A DNA stretch of 64,000 bases, from contig NW_026944388.1 in NCBI RefSeq assembly GCF_033439725.1, forward strand, positions 2,046,001 to 2,110,000, in the 5' to 3' direction. Positions within the stretch are counted from its first letter, which is position 1. Each line of letters begins with the position of its first letter. Both the position numbers and the translations under genes were made by a program. The notes under the pieces were generated by a model that was given only the letters and a program-made list of their open reading frames with translations, was not told where the DNA came from and made no database searches. Positions 12,393 through 24,794 of the stretch are shown here, piece after piece. Source of the DNA: Neurospora tetraspora. Taxonomy: Eukaryota; Ascomycota; Sordariomycetes; Sordariales; Sordariaceae.

Positions 12393-13348
12393 CGTGTTGA
12401 CTGTAGTGCGACGGTGATGTTGACAGTCGTCGGCCTAGTCTAGGGGGCGCGAACCTTGGTGGTTGGCCGAAGAGCTGTTGGCGCGATATGCTCAATCCGA
12501 AGGCCAATTCCAGGTGAAAAGGAACTGATAAGCCTATTGATATCAAAAGTCACAAAAAAGTGAAGAGCCGCTTTCCGTTTGTCGATGCGATGAGGACACT
12601 TTACACTTTTACAGGAGTTGGGGTCTCGGTGAAGCGGCCCGGCCAAGACTGAAGAGAGGTCAACAAGGTGTGGACTGTGGATACATGTACGTCGACAGGT
12701 ACAGAAGGATAGGGCGGCAAGCCAAGCGGCAAGCGAATTCCAGAAGAGATTCACACAAGGTGTAGACGAGATGATGGCTGGTGCTTTAGAATGAGAGAGT
12801 CAACAGAAAAAAGTGACTGTCGAAAAAGGTGTTGGAGACTACTACTCGCGAGAATGTTCAAGTGCTGCTGTGCCATCTCGGAATGACAGCTTCCAGTTTC
12901 CCAATTCCCAAAACTCTTACAAGTTTAAAACACCGAACCTTCCCCTGCAAGGAGCTTGATTCACCGCAACAGGGGTTTCCCTCTCCGCACGTCCAGCGTG
13001 CCTGTCTGCGGGGAACCTCCTGTGGCTAAAAGCTCGCTTCAGTATCAAAAAGACGTGGCTGAGTTTAAAGTTCAAGTTGAGACGGAATGTGGCTGTCCAT
13101 GCTTGCCATGCCGACGTCCGAGCACCTCGCGGCAGGCAACTTTAAAACTCAAAAGAGCCTAGCCAGACCGTCAGGGTTCACGAGTGAAACAATTAAAAAC
13201 GGACCCATCGTAAATTACACGCGACCGACGTCGACGACACCCAGGCTGCGACGAGCCGACAACCGATAGGACCAGGCCACAGTGACACCTTGCACTTCTT
13301 CTCATCATCTCATAACCGTCGTCTCCTATCTCACCAGTAAATGGAGAC
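12393..13348. promoter_or_regulatory. Divergent promoter between cargo lectin and ALG8
   Basis: It separates the start codons of two secretory-pathway genes transcribed away from each other. No coding region is supported. I could not identify a conserved operator or a convincing TATA box. Coordinated regulation, for instance by an unfolded protein response factor, is only a possibility. Confidence 0.4.
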
Positions 13349-13388
13349 ATGGCTGAGATATATCCTTCCCTCGTGCAATGCGCGATAG
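13341..13388 (+). other. Upstream ORF overlapping the ALG8 start codon
   Basis: An ATG 8 nt before the ALG8 ATG, in another frame, opens a 15-codon frame ending in TAG at 13388, past the ALG8 start. Ribosomes that use it would miss the ALG8 ATG. It counts only if transcription starts upstream of 13341, which the sequence does not show. Confidence 0.5.
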
Positions 13389-15043
13389 TGGCTGCGGCTT
13401 TCAAGATCCTCTTGTTCCCAGCTTAGTATGTCTACCTAGTCGCCTCATCCTTTCATCCTTTGCCCCGGCGATCCCCGATGGCCCGGCGACGCCGTACAGG
13501 AAGCCATCACCATCTCTCATGCGTAGAGATCACTGACACGATCCTGCCCCTTCAGCAAATCCACCGACTTTGAGGTCCATCGCAACTGGCTGGCCATCAC
13601 TCACAGTCTCCCGCTCTGGGATTGGTACTACGAAAACACGTCAGAATGGACTCTGGACTATCCGCCCTTCTTCGCCTACTTCGAATGGATCATGTCGCAG
13701 GTTGCCAAGCTGGCTGATCCGGCCATGATTTGGGTCCATAATCTGGAGTACGACAGTTGGCAGACCGTTTACTTTCAAAGATGGACCGTCATTGTGACGG
13801 AGCTGGTCTTGGTTTATGCGCTGCAGATGTATGAACCAATGTTCCTTTGAAAATAAATACGTGCGCTGCTAACGAAAGGCTAATTAGGTTTGTTGACTCT
13901 ACACATGGCGTGTCCAAGAGGGCAGCTCAGGCGGCTGCTGTGTCCATCCTCTTGTCGCCCGGTCTCCTCATCATCGACCACATCCATTTCCAGTACAACG
14001 GCGTCTTGTACGGCATTCTGATTGCCTCTCTGGTCCTGGCCAAGAAGAAGTCATCTCTGCTGGCTAGCGGTCTCGTCTTTGCCGCCCTGTTGTGCATGAA
14101 GCACATCTACCTTTACCTGGCACCGGCCTACTTTGTCTACCTTCTCAGGGTGTACTGCCTCTCCCCCAAGTCCATCTTCAGGATCCAGTTCTTCAACTGC
14201 GTCAAGCTGGGCGGTGGAATCGCCGCCATTTTCGCGGCTGCCTTTGGCCCCTTTGCGCTCAGAAACCAGATCCCGCAGATCTTCAGCCGCCTGTTCCCCT
14301 TCTCGCGAGGTCTATGCCATGCATACTGGGCTCCCAACGTGTGGGCCATGTACTCGTTCATCGACCGAGTTCTGATCTCGCTCGCGCCAAGGATTGGGCT
14401 ACCGATCAAGGCGGATGCACTCAACAGCGTTACCCGCGGTCTGGTCGGAGACACCTCGTTCGCGGTGCTGCCTGACATCACACCTCGCATGTGTTTTGTC
14501 TTGACGCTCCTTTTCCAGGCCATCCCCCTCATCAAGCTCTTTATGAGGCCGACTTGGGAGGGTTTCATCGGCGCAGTCACCCTTTGCGGGTACGCCTCGT
14601 TCCTGTTCGGCTGGCACGTCCACGAGAAGGCCATTTTGCTGGTCATCATCCCGTTCAGCCTCATTGCGCTCAAGGACCGACGGTACCTGGGCGCCTTCAG
14701 ACCCTTGGCTGTGGCGGGCCATGTGTCGCTCTTCCCATTGATCTTCACGCCGGCCGAGTTCCCTATCAAGACCATCTATACCATCTTCTGGCTTGTTCTC
14801 TTCTTGATGGCGTTCGACCGTCTTGCCCCGGCACCTACCCGCCAAAGACTGTTCCTGTTTGATCGCCTCAGCACGGCGTACATCACCGTCGGCATCCCCC
14901 TTATTTTCTACTGCTCTCTGATGCATGGCATCATCTTTGGCAAGAGCTACGAGTTTCTACCGTTGATGTTTACCAGCTCGTACTCGGCGATAGGAGTCGT
15001 CGGCAGCTGGTTGGGCTTCATGGTGGTGTATTTTACAGAGTAG
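13349..15043 (+). CDS. alg8: ALG8 dolichyl-P-Glc: glucosyltransferase, 501 aa
   Basis: Exons 13349-13425, 13556-13828 and 13888-15043; all junctions keep frame (GCTTA|CAAA and AT|GTTTG). The enzyme adds the second glucose from dolichyl-phosphate-glucose to the lipid-linked oligosaccharide in the ER lumen, before N-glycosylation. The N-terminus carries the ALG6/ALG8 signature [14 protein letters not shown] at about residues 28-41, then [14 protein letters not shown] with the conserved luminal acidic residue. HIHFQYNG follows the second junction, and many hydrophobic helices fill the rest. The length suits the family. ALG8 is preferred over ALG6 on this signature and overall fit, but the two are close paralogues. 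Intron 2 has the branch point GCTAAC. Confidence 0.93.
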
Positions 15044-17834
15044 AATTTTTGCGTAACAAGCGATCAATTGCAATATTTTTTTGGTTTCTTTTGTTCTTTT
15101 ATTTGGCGAACTATTTTCACCTTCAATCCCGCAGTACTGTGTGTGTATATCACAAAAACAAAGACACGGGTGCACCCGCCAACTGAAGAGTAATGCCAAG
15201 ACCTGGACCTCCAAAAAAAGGTTTGAGGAGGTTTGAAACCCAGCCATGCGGCTGACTAAGACGACGTGAGGTTTCAAAAATTGGCACCCAATGAACCGAT
15301 GAATTTTGACCAAAAAGGTTGCTGTCTGAACGTTGGCGCTCGTCGATTCGTCGAGACAATCGTGGTTTTCTGCAAGGCTGAGATTTGGAGAAACTCAAAC
15401 TGTACCATCTGTACATACGTATCCTGCGAGTTACCTACCCCACATCCCTGCGCCGCTTGATCCGGCAGGCAACTTTGTTTTCTTTCTCTTCTGAGCTTCT
15501 GCCGAATTCTTCCATACCCCCAGGACCCCTGGTGATCGCTGGTGAGAGACTCGCTCACATCGATGCAGTGCGGTTCGCTCGGTGTTGTGCTGTGTTGTAC
15601 CCCTGTTGTTGTTTTGATGTGCGGTGACCACCGGCCCAAAATTGTTGTTTGGTTGCACAAACAAACGGGAGGGCCCTGACTCTTTTTTTTCATCTACCGC
15701 TCACCGATAGAGCTATCACTCATTTACACAGTACTCTTCCGTGACTCCATCAGGTTCCGTTCCTTTGCACCTCGTCAAGGTACTCTTTGTCTAAACTACA
15801 AACACCCAACCACAAGACATATATGGACTGCGTGCAACCACTCCCATTTGGCATCCATACTGAATGGAGGAACAGACAGGCTATAGACGATCCAGGGGTA
15901 GAGGTAGGTAGAGGTAGCTGGGTGGAAATGTTACCTGACGAGTAGTTGTTGTTTACCCCTGAACGCGCGAATCTGCCATCCGATATCAGATCTACAAGTA
16001 CGTATCTTCGATCTGATACTATAGTAACCTCGTGGCCTGTCTTGGTGCTTCTTATTCGGACCTTATATATGGCTTTGGTTTGTTGATTTGTTGGATTGCT
16101 CAAAAGGTTCTCCCTATGTTGCAGATGAAGTTTCTGCACGTCAATTGGGGGAGGGGCCAGTGAATGGAGGTGAAAAAGTGGTGGCCGTGGTCGGTGGTCC
16201 CGTCTGTCGAGGGGCCAAGTGTGAAGGTAAGATCCCTGAGCCTGCTAGCGCGGTACTTTGCTGCGGAGCAAGTGTCATGCACCACCGCCAGACGCAACAC
16301 GCGCAACCAGGCGCGTTTTGGCCTTGTCGCTAGGATGGGTTTGCCATTGTTGTTTTTTGGTCTGAGGTCATTGATATCGTGCAAACAAGAACCTGGTATC
16401 CCATATAAGAAAAGGGGGCTGTTTGGGCAGCTGGTGCACATGGATCGACATGCGGGATCGGTTGCGATCAAAGTCGCGCTCTATCGCGGCACCTCCAGAG
16501 CGGCCGCCCTGCCTGGAACCTGGCCTGGTCCAAGTGGTGCATGCGGGACCCCTACCCTCGGAAAACAAATTTTGGAGGGTACATCCGCCAACATATATAA
16601 TTGAAGAATGGACCAAAATGAACGCTTCAACCGTCAGCAGATAGCCCTCGTCGCGGCGAGCACGGCGAGTACTTGAACGTTGGGGAGTTGTCGGGTGGGC
16701 GGCCGGTAGGGTCTGGGGAGTGGTCCTGGGGGTGCTCGGGGGGGAAGGCCCAGTACGGTGCCAGTACGGGGGACGAGGAGGAGGGCAAAGAGAGGGCCAG
16801 GGCTCCCACTCTATGTAGGCCGCACTGGCATCGGAGCTGGAGCCATCCCTCATCCCGTCCCTCCCTGGCGGGTCCAACGGGTCCCGGACGCCAACACGGG
16901 CACAGGTTCTCAGGTACATTCACGGCCAGTCAGTCCTACGCTCCCATTTGCCGTCCATCCTCCTCGTTCCACCCGACCATCCCAGCGCCATGGGGCTTCC
17001 ACTCCCGCCCTCCCACTTCCACTTCTTCTCCTCCCCCCGGGCCCTGGCTCAACTTTTTCCTCCTCACAACTCCCACAACTTGCACCCGCTCCCGCATCGA
17101 CACAATCCGCCCACCACGGCACCACTTTGTCTTGTCCAAGATATCGGGATATTGAATGGAATTTTGATAAACACCATCCCCCGGCCGGCATCCGAAACCC
17201 AACCCACCGTGTTCCCGGCCTCCATTGGATTTGGCGCAAATTCAAACCACCACGAATTCGAGGCTTTAAACGGATGCAGCGCAGCTTTGGATCCAAAAAG
17301 TCTTCAATCAGCCTTGCAGCAGCATTGAGACCACCTCAAGTGTTAGGGCGGCTGTACGTATTACACCTTTCCACATACCACCTACATGGCACATACCTCA
17401 TACCTCCTCATACCTCCTCTCCTCTTATCCCCCCGAGTCCCCAACCACACCACGCACTTGGGTTTAGCACCCTACCCTCGAGGCACCCACACACCACACC
17501 CGTGACAACCCTGTTCAACCCAACTCCCCTCTCTCCACTCGACCGTCACGGATCGCGACATGAGCCACAACACCGCTCTTTTGGGCGCAACAACGCGTCT
17601 CAATTCTCTCAATCACACACTTGCTCACCACCACTTTTGCTCTTATAGGTCTGATACATCTAGACTCATCATCTAGACACGTGCAAGGCTGCTCGGCCTT
17701 GCTCTCCTCTCAAGCTAACCCCGTCATCTTTGGGGTCTACCTTTCCGGCTTTACGTCGGTTCCCTTCCTTCCTCCTCCTCACCCAAGGTCACCAACTCCG
17801 CTTCATCTGAAATCCCGAGGAGTGAGCTTTCATC
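15044..17834. other. Long intergenic region and probable leader of ACF1
   Basis: 2.8 kb without a supported gene. Open frames at 16.4-17.6 kb on both strands are Pro/Ser/His/Thr-rich, overlap one another and match no family. Pyrimidine-rich, C-rich sequence at 16.9-17.8 kb is typical of long 5' leaders of regulatory genes in these fungi. I see no tRNA, 5S rRNA or repeat. Confidence 0.5.
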
Positions 17835-20800
17835 ATGGTACTTAATTCCCCAATGGCTCCATTATCATCTGGTTCAGGTTGCTCACCTATCTTCACCAAA
17901 CAGGTCCTCTTCAAACGGAAACCGGTGCAGTTTATAACTGTACCGAATATTGAAGATGACAACCAAGAGGTATGCATGCTCTCCTCCTTTTGCCCTCTCA
18001 TGTGTTCGTGCAGTCGCCAGCTTACACGTTGCCTTGTAGGTTTGGCACATCCCCCAGACGGGAGAGATCTTCGTGACGTATGAGGAGTACCTCAATCGGT
18101 ATGTACAGAAAAGTCAAATCAACTATATGTGAACTGAGAAGCTAACATCGAGATAGAATGGACTTTTACAACCAGGTGAGCACAGCTGTGCAAGTAAACA
18201 AGTCACCCCTGGATGATACGTACTCACATTATGGAACAGAAACGATTCATATGCACAATTACAGGTCACTCTGGTTTAACCTTCTTCGAAGCCCTATCAA
18301 GTGAGGTATGCGAAGCTCAAGAAAGCCTTCTGCGTTTCCATACAGGACTAACCCAACCCTTTCACCTGCAGACTGCTGGGGCAGCTGAGGTTGAGCAGGC
18401 GTTTCCTGAGGCCCTCAAGGGTCCTGTTCTTCGACGCGTTCAGTTCCAGACTGTGTCTCGCATTGACACTCTGGTGGATCAGATCTATGACGAGTTCAAG
18501 AACGATTACTACCCGGGTGAGACTGTTACCGTCAGCATCGATGGAGAGAAACTACATGGTGTAGTCCGGGACAAGACTCGATTCGGAGGTACCGTCCTAC
18601 CAGATGGTTCCACTGCTCCCCCGTATTCCCGCTACTTTGTCAGTCTCAAAGAGCGCCAGGAGGAGGTGCCCGTCAACGATTCCCAGATTTTCCGCGATCG
18701 CAAGGTCTTCACCAAGTCGGTCCTTCGCTCTTTCATCAAGAAGACAGTAACGCGCGAGGCTTGGAACGGCGCTCCCTGGTTGGTTAAGACCGACATTGCC
18801 GAGCGATATCATATCGACACACGAATTCCGCCTCATCTGCGCTACGACAACAAGTTGCTCGAGAGAAAGCAAATTCAGGCGCAGAAGAGGATGTCGCAAC
18901 CAGGCGGTATGGGTATCGAACTCAACAGCCACACCAGCCATAACACCCCTACCTCACCCGGACAGTTTAGTCCTACTGGCCCGGTCCGCCTCCCTGAGCT
19001 AAAGCCAGCGCCCAAGAGTCACAAGTCAAAGGCTCAGCAGGCCGCTCAGGCTGCTGCTCAGGAGGCGCGGCAGAATGGAGGCGTGGTTTCCAGGAAACAA
19101 AACCTCTTCAATGGCCCTGAACCGGGCGGGTTCATGCACTTACCACTGCCAGGCAATCCGTTCCAGTTCCCTCTATCGTATCGCAGTCACACATTACCTC
19201 CCATATACAGCGCGCCCGAGCCTCCCCCGCCGCCCCCGCCGCCCAAGTACCCCATCGAGGATCTGCAAGTCGAGTCTCGTGGCTTCGCGCGACCGCAACT
19301 CAAGTACCTGTGTGCCGATCCGCCTGTCGACCTGGAACCTAATGCCAAGGCGCCTTTCGATGGCAAGATACTCATGAAGTCGGTAGGACCCCTTCTCGAG
19401 ACCTGGGATACCCTCAACGTTTACTGCGAAATCTTCAAGCTGGATTCGTTCACTTTCGACGACTTTGTGGAGGCCATGCAGCTCGCCTCGTCGGAGATGC
19501 CGGTACAGCTTTTCAACGAGATCCATTGCGCCGTCCTCAAGATCCTTGTCAGTTCCGAGGCCGAAGGTGGGAAGGTCCAAATTCAACTGCCCGAGCTTGA
19601 AGAGGAGGATGAGGAAGAGGAGGATGGAGAAGACAGCGCCGCCGCCACCCCTGAACCCGAATCGTTACCTACCGCCCGCGCGACCCGCAGCAGCCTGGCT
19701 AAGCTCGAGGCTGAGCGACTAGCTGCCGAGGCTGCGGCCGCCGAACGTGAGATGCAGGAGGCCGAAGATGCGCCCAAGCACCGTGCCGAGGAGGTTCTTA
19801 AGGATTACGACTGGATCGAGCACCTGCGGAAGCGCGATTTCAAGGACGGCGGCTGGGAACTTATCATGGTCGGGTTGCTACACCAGCTGAGCAAGAACGA
19901 GAGGCTGAACGCAAGCTGCGAGGAGCTTCTGGAGCAGCTTGTTCCCGTCGAGGATGAGGAGCCGAATCGCGAGACGGTGCGCGCGCGGTATGCGAGCCTC
20001 GATGTGAATTACCGCGTTCAGGCTTTGCAGATCATCTGCATGCTCACTGCGGAGACCAAGGCTATTAGAGGTTATATGGAGGATTGCAGCGAGCAGATGA
20101 CGGCGTACAGGAAGGAGAAGATTGAGTGGCAACGAAAGAGGAAGCAAGCGTAAGTGCAATTCCATGAGCTGTGATGCGGAACGAAACAATGGCTAACATG
20201 AATGATAGTGTCGAGGACCTCAAGAACTTGAACGACCAACGCAAGATCCTGCTCCCGGACAACCTTCCCCCCAGTCCACCCTTGGAGCCGAGTAAGGTCA
20301 ACGGCGTCAACGGAGCGCACACTAACGGCGACGTGAAGATGACGGACGTTGACGAGATCTCCTTGACAGGGGGAGCCCATAACTCGGACGAGATCCCCGA
20401 CTCCGACGTCGAGGATGCCGACGGCACGCCAGTTAACGGCCTGCGCAATCTGCGCCGTGGCAACGACCGGGCCGCCGAGCGCAAGCGCAAGGAGGAAGAG
20501 AAGAAGCAGCGCGCGGAAGCGGCGGCGGCCGCTGCCAAGGTGCCCAAGCAGTCAAAGCAGTTCCTCAAGGTGCTCAAGGACATCCAGAAGAAGGAAGACG
20601 AGATTGCGGAATGCGAAAAGGAGATTGCCATCATCGACAACGACCTTCGCGAGGCGGACTGCCCCCGCACGAGGGTGCTCGGCAAGGACCGGTTCTGGAA
20701 CAGGTACTACTGGTTCGAGAGAAACGGAATGCCGTATGGTGGTCTGCCCGACAGCTCCACGGCGCATGCGGGGTACGCGAACGGCTGTATCTGGGTGCAA

Positions 20801-21502
20801 GGGCCGGACGAGCTGGAGCGCGAAGGGTACATCGACATGAAGGAGGAGTGGCAGAACGAATATGTGGCCAAGTTCGGAATCACCGTGCCGGAGAGGAAGA
20901 AGAGGGAGGAAGGCGGTACCAGCGTGTTCAAAGCTACGCAGTGGGGCTTCTACGAGCGCACGGAGGACGTGGATAAGCTCCTTGAGTGGCTTGATCCCAG
21001 GGGCGTCAACGAGATCAAGCTCAGGAAGGAAATCGTCAATTACAGAGACCGAATCCAAAAGGGCATGGAGAACCGAAAGACATACGTGGGTCTCGATAAG
21101 CCTGCAGAGGAAGAGAAGAAGGAAGAGAACGGTGCCACGGGAGGAGATGCGATGGAGGGTGTTGAAGCCACCACCACGGCTGCTGCCGTCGTCGAGGAGC
21201 CGCCCGTCCAGCAGCCAACAACGAAAGGAAGGGGCAAGCGGAGCACAAGAGGCAACAACAACAACAGCCGTGCGGCCACGACAACCAGACAAGTCACGCC
21301 GGAACCACCAGCGTACAGGTGTCTCGCATGGGTCAACACCACGGCCATCGAGGAGATTGGTCATCTCCACGGAGAGGAACCGCCCCCGGCGAGGAATAGG
21401 AAGCAAAGCAAGAAGAAGCAGGAGGCGGCCGCTGCTAAGGAAGAGGTGGAGGTGCAGGCTGCACCGACGACAAGGAGCGGGAAGAAGAAGGGCGCGAGGT
21501 GA
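17835..21502 (+). CDS. acf1: Itc1/ACF1-type subunit of ISWI chromatin remodeller, 1,094 aa
   Basis: Exons 17835-17837, 17904-17969, 18040-18098, 18157-18175, 18240-18305, 18372-20149 and 20209-21502. The spliced N-terminus MVLFKRKPVQF matches the family's MVLYKRKP-type start, so exon 1 is just the ATG. Next come the WAC domain (about 1-130, with WHIPQTGEIF and GHSGLTFFEAL), a Pro-rich segment, a DDT domain (about 395-465), a Glu-rich stretch, WHIM motifs from about 550, and the distal WHIM motif CPRTRVLGKDRFWNRYYWFE near 815-835. The tail is basic and disordered. There is no PHD finger or bromodomain, so it resembles yeast Itc1 more than animal ACF1. Such proteins pair with the ISWI ATPase to space nucleosomes and repress transcription. 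Two introns are 66 nt, in frame and stop-free, so retained forms would also be translatable. Confidence 0.92.
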
Positions 21503-22131
21503 TAAGTGATGGATTGCCCATCATTGTTGAGACGGAGACATAAGGCTCTAGAATACTCTACACAACTACGTTCTGCGCGGCGCGTTTGCAATTGTTCATA
21601 CCTAGCATGTCAAGAGATCTTTATACACACTACTGTATATATACATACATACGTGGGTGAATGGGGCAGGCAGGCAGGCAGGAAGGATAAGGAATGGATG
21701 GATGGCATAAGAAAGGCAGGGATATAAAAAGCATTGGTTTTGTTAAGTCTTACACAGGCATTGGTTGCAGGTACTTCGTACCGTGGCGTTGTATTTGACT
21801 CGGAGTTCCTATACCGCGCCATTCGGTGGTGATGACTAAAGCTGTTGTTTATATGTTTATATAACATGGAAGAGCAGGGATTTAGGGATTCCACGCTCGG
21901 GTTTAACTGTGACATCCATATCAATCTTGGGATAGATCGAAAAACTTCCCTGTTTTTAGATCTTGGTGTTTCATGTGGGGAGAACCAAAGAACTACGAGC
22001 CTAATGTAGAAAGGTCGAAGTTACGTTGGATGGTCGAGTGTTCAGATACGATTTTCAACATGAGGTATCTTATCCCCTTTCCTATTTTCCGTCTACCTTT
22101 CTCTTCTCAGTCTTCATGATCTTCAAACGCA
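21503..22131. other. Intergenic
   Basis: 3' region of the ACF1 gene and promoter of the PDI-like gene. It includes a short GGCA-type repeat near 21666-21682. I see no gene. Confidence 0.5.
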
Positions 22132-23598
22132 ATGATCGTCAATCCTTTTTTTATCTTACACACGGCGTGTCTGCTAAGCGCATTCCTTTCGAACGTCTCT
22201 GCTTGGCAACATGAGGCTTTTGATGCGACGACACTTGATGACATGGCGTCTTCTTCGTCACAGATCACTCCGATTCGTACTTTAGATGATTTGAAGAAGT
22301 TCCTCGTCCGCTTACCAAATGCCCAACAGTTATTGGAAAACGACGACGATACCACCACCTTTGACTCTCATACCTCCTCCGATTTCGACAAAGAAGAAGC
22401 TCTCTTCATATTAATATTCGACACCTCCTCGTCTCTTAGCTCCTCCGCCCCTGATTCTTCTTCCTCCATTGCCGAGAACGCTGTCACGGCCCTCAAACGT
22501 ACTTTCCAATCATTTGCTGATAGTACTCAGCGGAATGAGCCTTTACGGTTTGGTATTATCGAAATCGAAAACGTCAAATCTGCCGGTGTTTTTGAGGAGA
22601 TGATGATCAAGGAAATGGGGAGGAGTGATCCCGGACTTGGACTTGGTCTTGGAAGTAGTTCGGCTCCAGGGCCAACAAAAGCGGTGTGCTTGCGGTGTGG
22701 TGGGGTTGAGGGACGGGTTGAGACGTAGGTTATTCCTCAATATGATGAATTTGAGGCTGGGACTAAAGGAGTGGTGATTGAGGGGGGAGGAGAACAGTTG
22801 GAGAAGTGGATGGAAGAAATGGCCAGACCCGTGATTGGCGAGTTGACGAAGTGGAATTATGGGAGGGTACGAGAGGTTCGTTGTACTTTTTTTTGCTCTG
22901 CCTACTATACTCCATGATGCCTCACTCACCGTTATCGGGGTCTGTGTTGGAACGAACATCTTACTAACTCGCTACCTAACCAGACGGAGAACACCCTCCC
23001 AACCGTCTACGTCTTCGCACGCTCCCCTCACCAGCAACGTATCAACCTCCGACATACACTCTCCGCGCTTGCTACGAAGTACCACTCCTCACTGCAAATC
23101 GTGCTTGTCGACCCAATTTTGTTTCCCGATTTGATGAAAGAGTTGGGTCTCCTCAGTCTCTCCGAAAACTCGGAGGAATCTGGTGAAGGTGATGGCAATG
23201 GTAGTGGGGATGGTGTAACAGGGGCAGTTGTGTGGCCCTGGAAGAGTAACAATGGCAACGACGACAACAACAACAACAAAAAGATAGAAAAGCTGATCTA
23301 TCACTACCCCAAAGACAAACCCATCACCGAGTCAAATGTCAAGCAATGGGGGTTAGATCTGTATCTGGGAAGGGTCAAGTCTTGGTTTCCACCGTCGTCG
23401 TCGTCCAACGACGAGGGGAAGAAGGGAGAGGATGGGAATGGAAGTGGGAGTGGGAGAGACGAGGTTTTGAGAGATCTGAAGAACAGAGTGAGAGTGGTGA
23501 AGGGGGGGAAGAAGGCGACGAGAAAGGTGATGAAGAGGACTGGATCAGGATCGATCCCGGGGGTGAAGATTAGAGTTGCGGGGAGGGATGAGTTGTGA
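22132..23598 (+). CDS. PDI-like ER protein without CxxC, about 434 aa
   Basis: Proposed exons 22132-22683, 22729-22866 and 22984-23598. A signal peptide (about residues 1-24) leads into two thioredoxin-like folds resembling the b and b' domains of protein disulfide isomerase. Recognisable parts are FGIIEIENV, IPQYDEFEAG, RPVIGELTKWNYG, TVYVFARS and a C-terminal ITESNVKQWGLDLYLG. No CxxC redox motif is visible, so an isomerase-independent chaperone or adaptor role is likelier than catalysis. The Lys/Arg/Ser-rich tail lacks a KDEL-type signal. Without the first, only 45-nt intron (no clear branch point), the frame is interrupted by an in-frame TAG at 22726. A nonsense mutation is therefore possible. 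The second intron has good CTAAC signals; its donor could be GTACGA (22867) or GTTCGT (22876). Confidence 0.6.
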
Positions 23599-24794
23599 GG
23601 TGTGAGGCTTAGAACGAGGAAAGTTCGTAGAGTTTGCTGGACGCTTCGGTTTCTGGAACTTGGCTAGAAGGTCTCCCAAAGCTTCTTCGGCCACTTTCTC
23701 GCATGCAGCTAGAAGAAGTTACCATTGTAACAGAGGATACTCTACTTCCGTCGTTGAGAATTCGATGTCTGTGAAAGTTGTTCCTGACAAGCGAGGGAGA
23801 TTGCATGCCAGAAGAAGGCCAAATCAATTTACCCACGATGTCAAATTTAGCCCGCTGACAGCTGCAGGGGCTCACACAGCTTAGCCCTAGGCCAAACTTC
23901 GAAGCGCACTGCAGACGCTAGCGAGCCACCAATGCTGTTTCAGCCATGTTTTACGCATTTTTATTGGCCCAAACATTCACTCGTCCGGCTTTTAACCCCC
24001 CTGCCTTTCTCGCCAGTAAGCGCCGGCACATGTTCAACACCAATCCAACCGTCAACCGCTCATCACACAAGTTCGCACGCACACTGCATGTCTGCAAGCT
24101 CATCTGCGTCTATCTTACGTCTAGCCAATCCCATGGTCAGAGGGCACTATTTCTGGTTCCCCATCTCCTTTGCCATTCCGATCAAGGAGGGATAATTGAC
24201 CATCAAGAGAAACATGACAACCATCAGGCAATGGGAGGGTGGCATCCTTACCCCCCTACCTCACAACACTGCATCGGCTCATCTATCTGAAGGCGAGATG
24301 ACACTGAGATGACGGGCGTTTAGGTGCGCGGGCACGCTACCGGACGGTAGCACCGAGAGATCCAAGAGATCCCAGAATCCCATCCCCGGGTTAACTTGGT
24401 GGTATGCCCGGCGCTGTGATGCAATGCCAATGGCGGTTAGCCGCCAAGGAATAAAAGATTGTACACACCCTTTCTAGTGATGGGTTTGAAATCCGTCAGA
24501 GGTATTTGTATCAGAACAGTCCCGTACTCCTGAGTCCTGACGATCTTCCCTTCCAGAGACAGTCTTCCATCCGTCTCCATCGAACCGTTGAGCTGTTCGT
24601 TTCTTTTCTTCCTTTTCGTTTCTCTGGGTTCCTTTTTGCGGGTCATATCCTTCCATCAACTAACCTTCCCCCCTATCCCTTCGTCTTCAAGCCAAGGAGA
24701 GAGCAGAGCTCTATATACGGACAAACAACAACAGTCTATATACCCTTTAAGCTAAACTTCATATCGGTCAACTCCATCTTCAAAGACTTTCACC
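23599..24794. other. Intergenic and leader of the tetraspan gene
   Basis: I found no supported gene. Small frames on both strands lack motifs. From about 24.4 kb the sequence is pyrimidine-rich, leading to a TATA box and a start with good context. Confidence 0.5.
24712..24717 (+). promoter_or_regulatory. TATA box of the tetraspan membrane protein gene
   Basis: TATATA 78 nt before the ATG at 24795, a plausible distance for a fungal TATA promoter with a short leader. Confidence 0.45.

Noticed and set aside
16758-17648. 296-codon frame upstream of ACF1
   Set aside because: Pro/His/Ser-rich, no motif, overlapped by other frames on both strands. More likely leader sequence.
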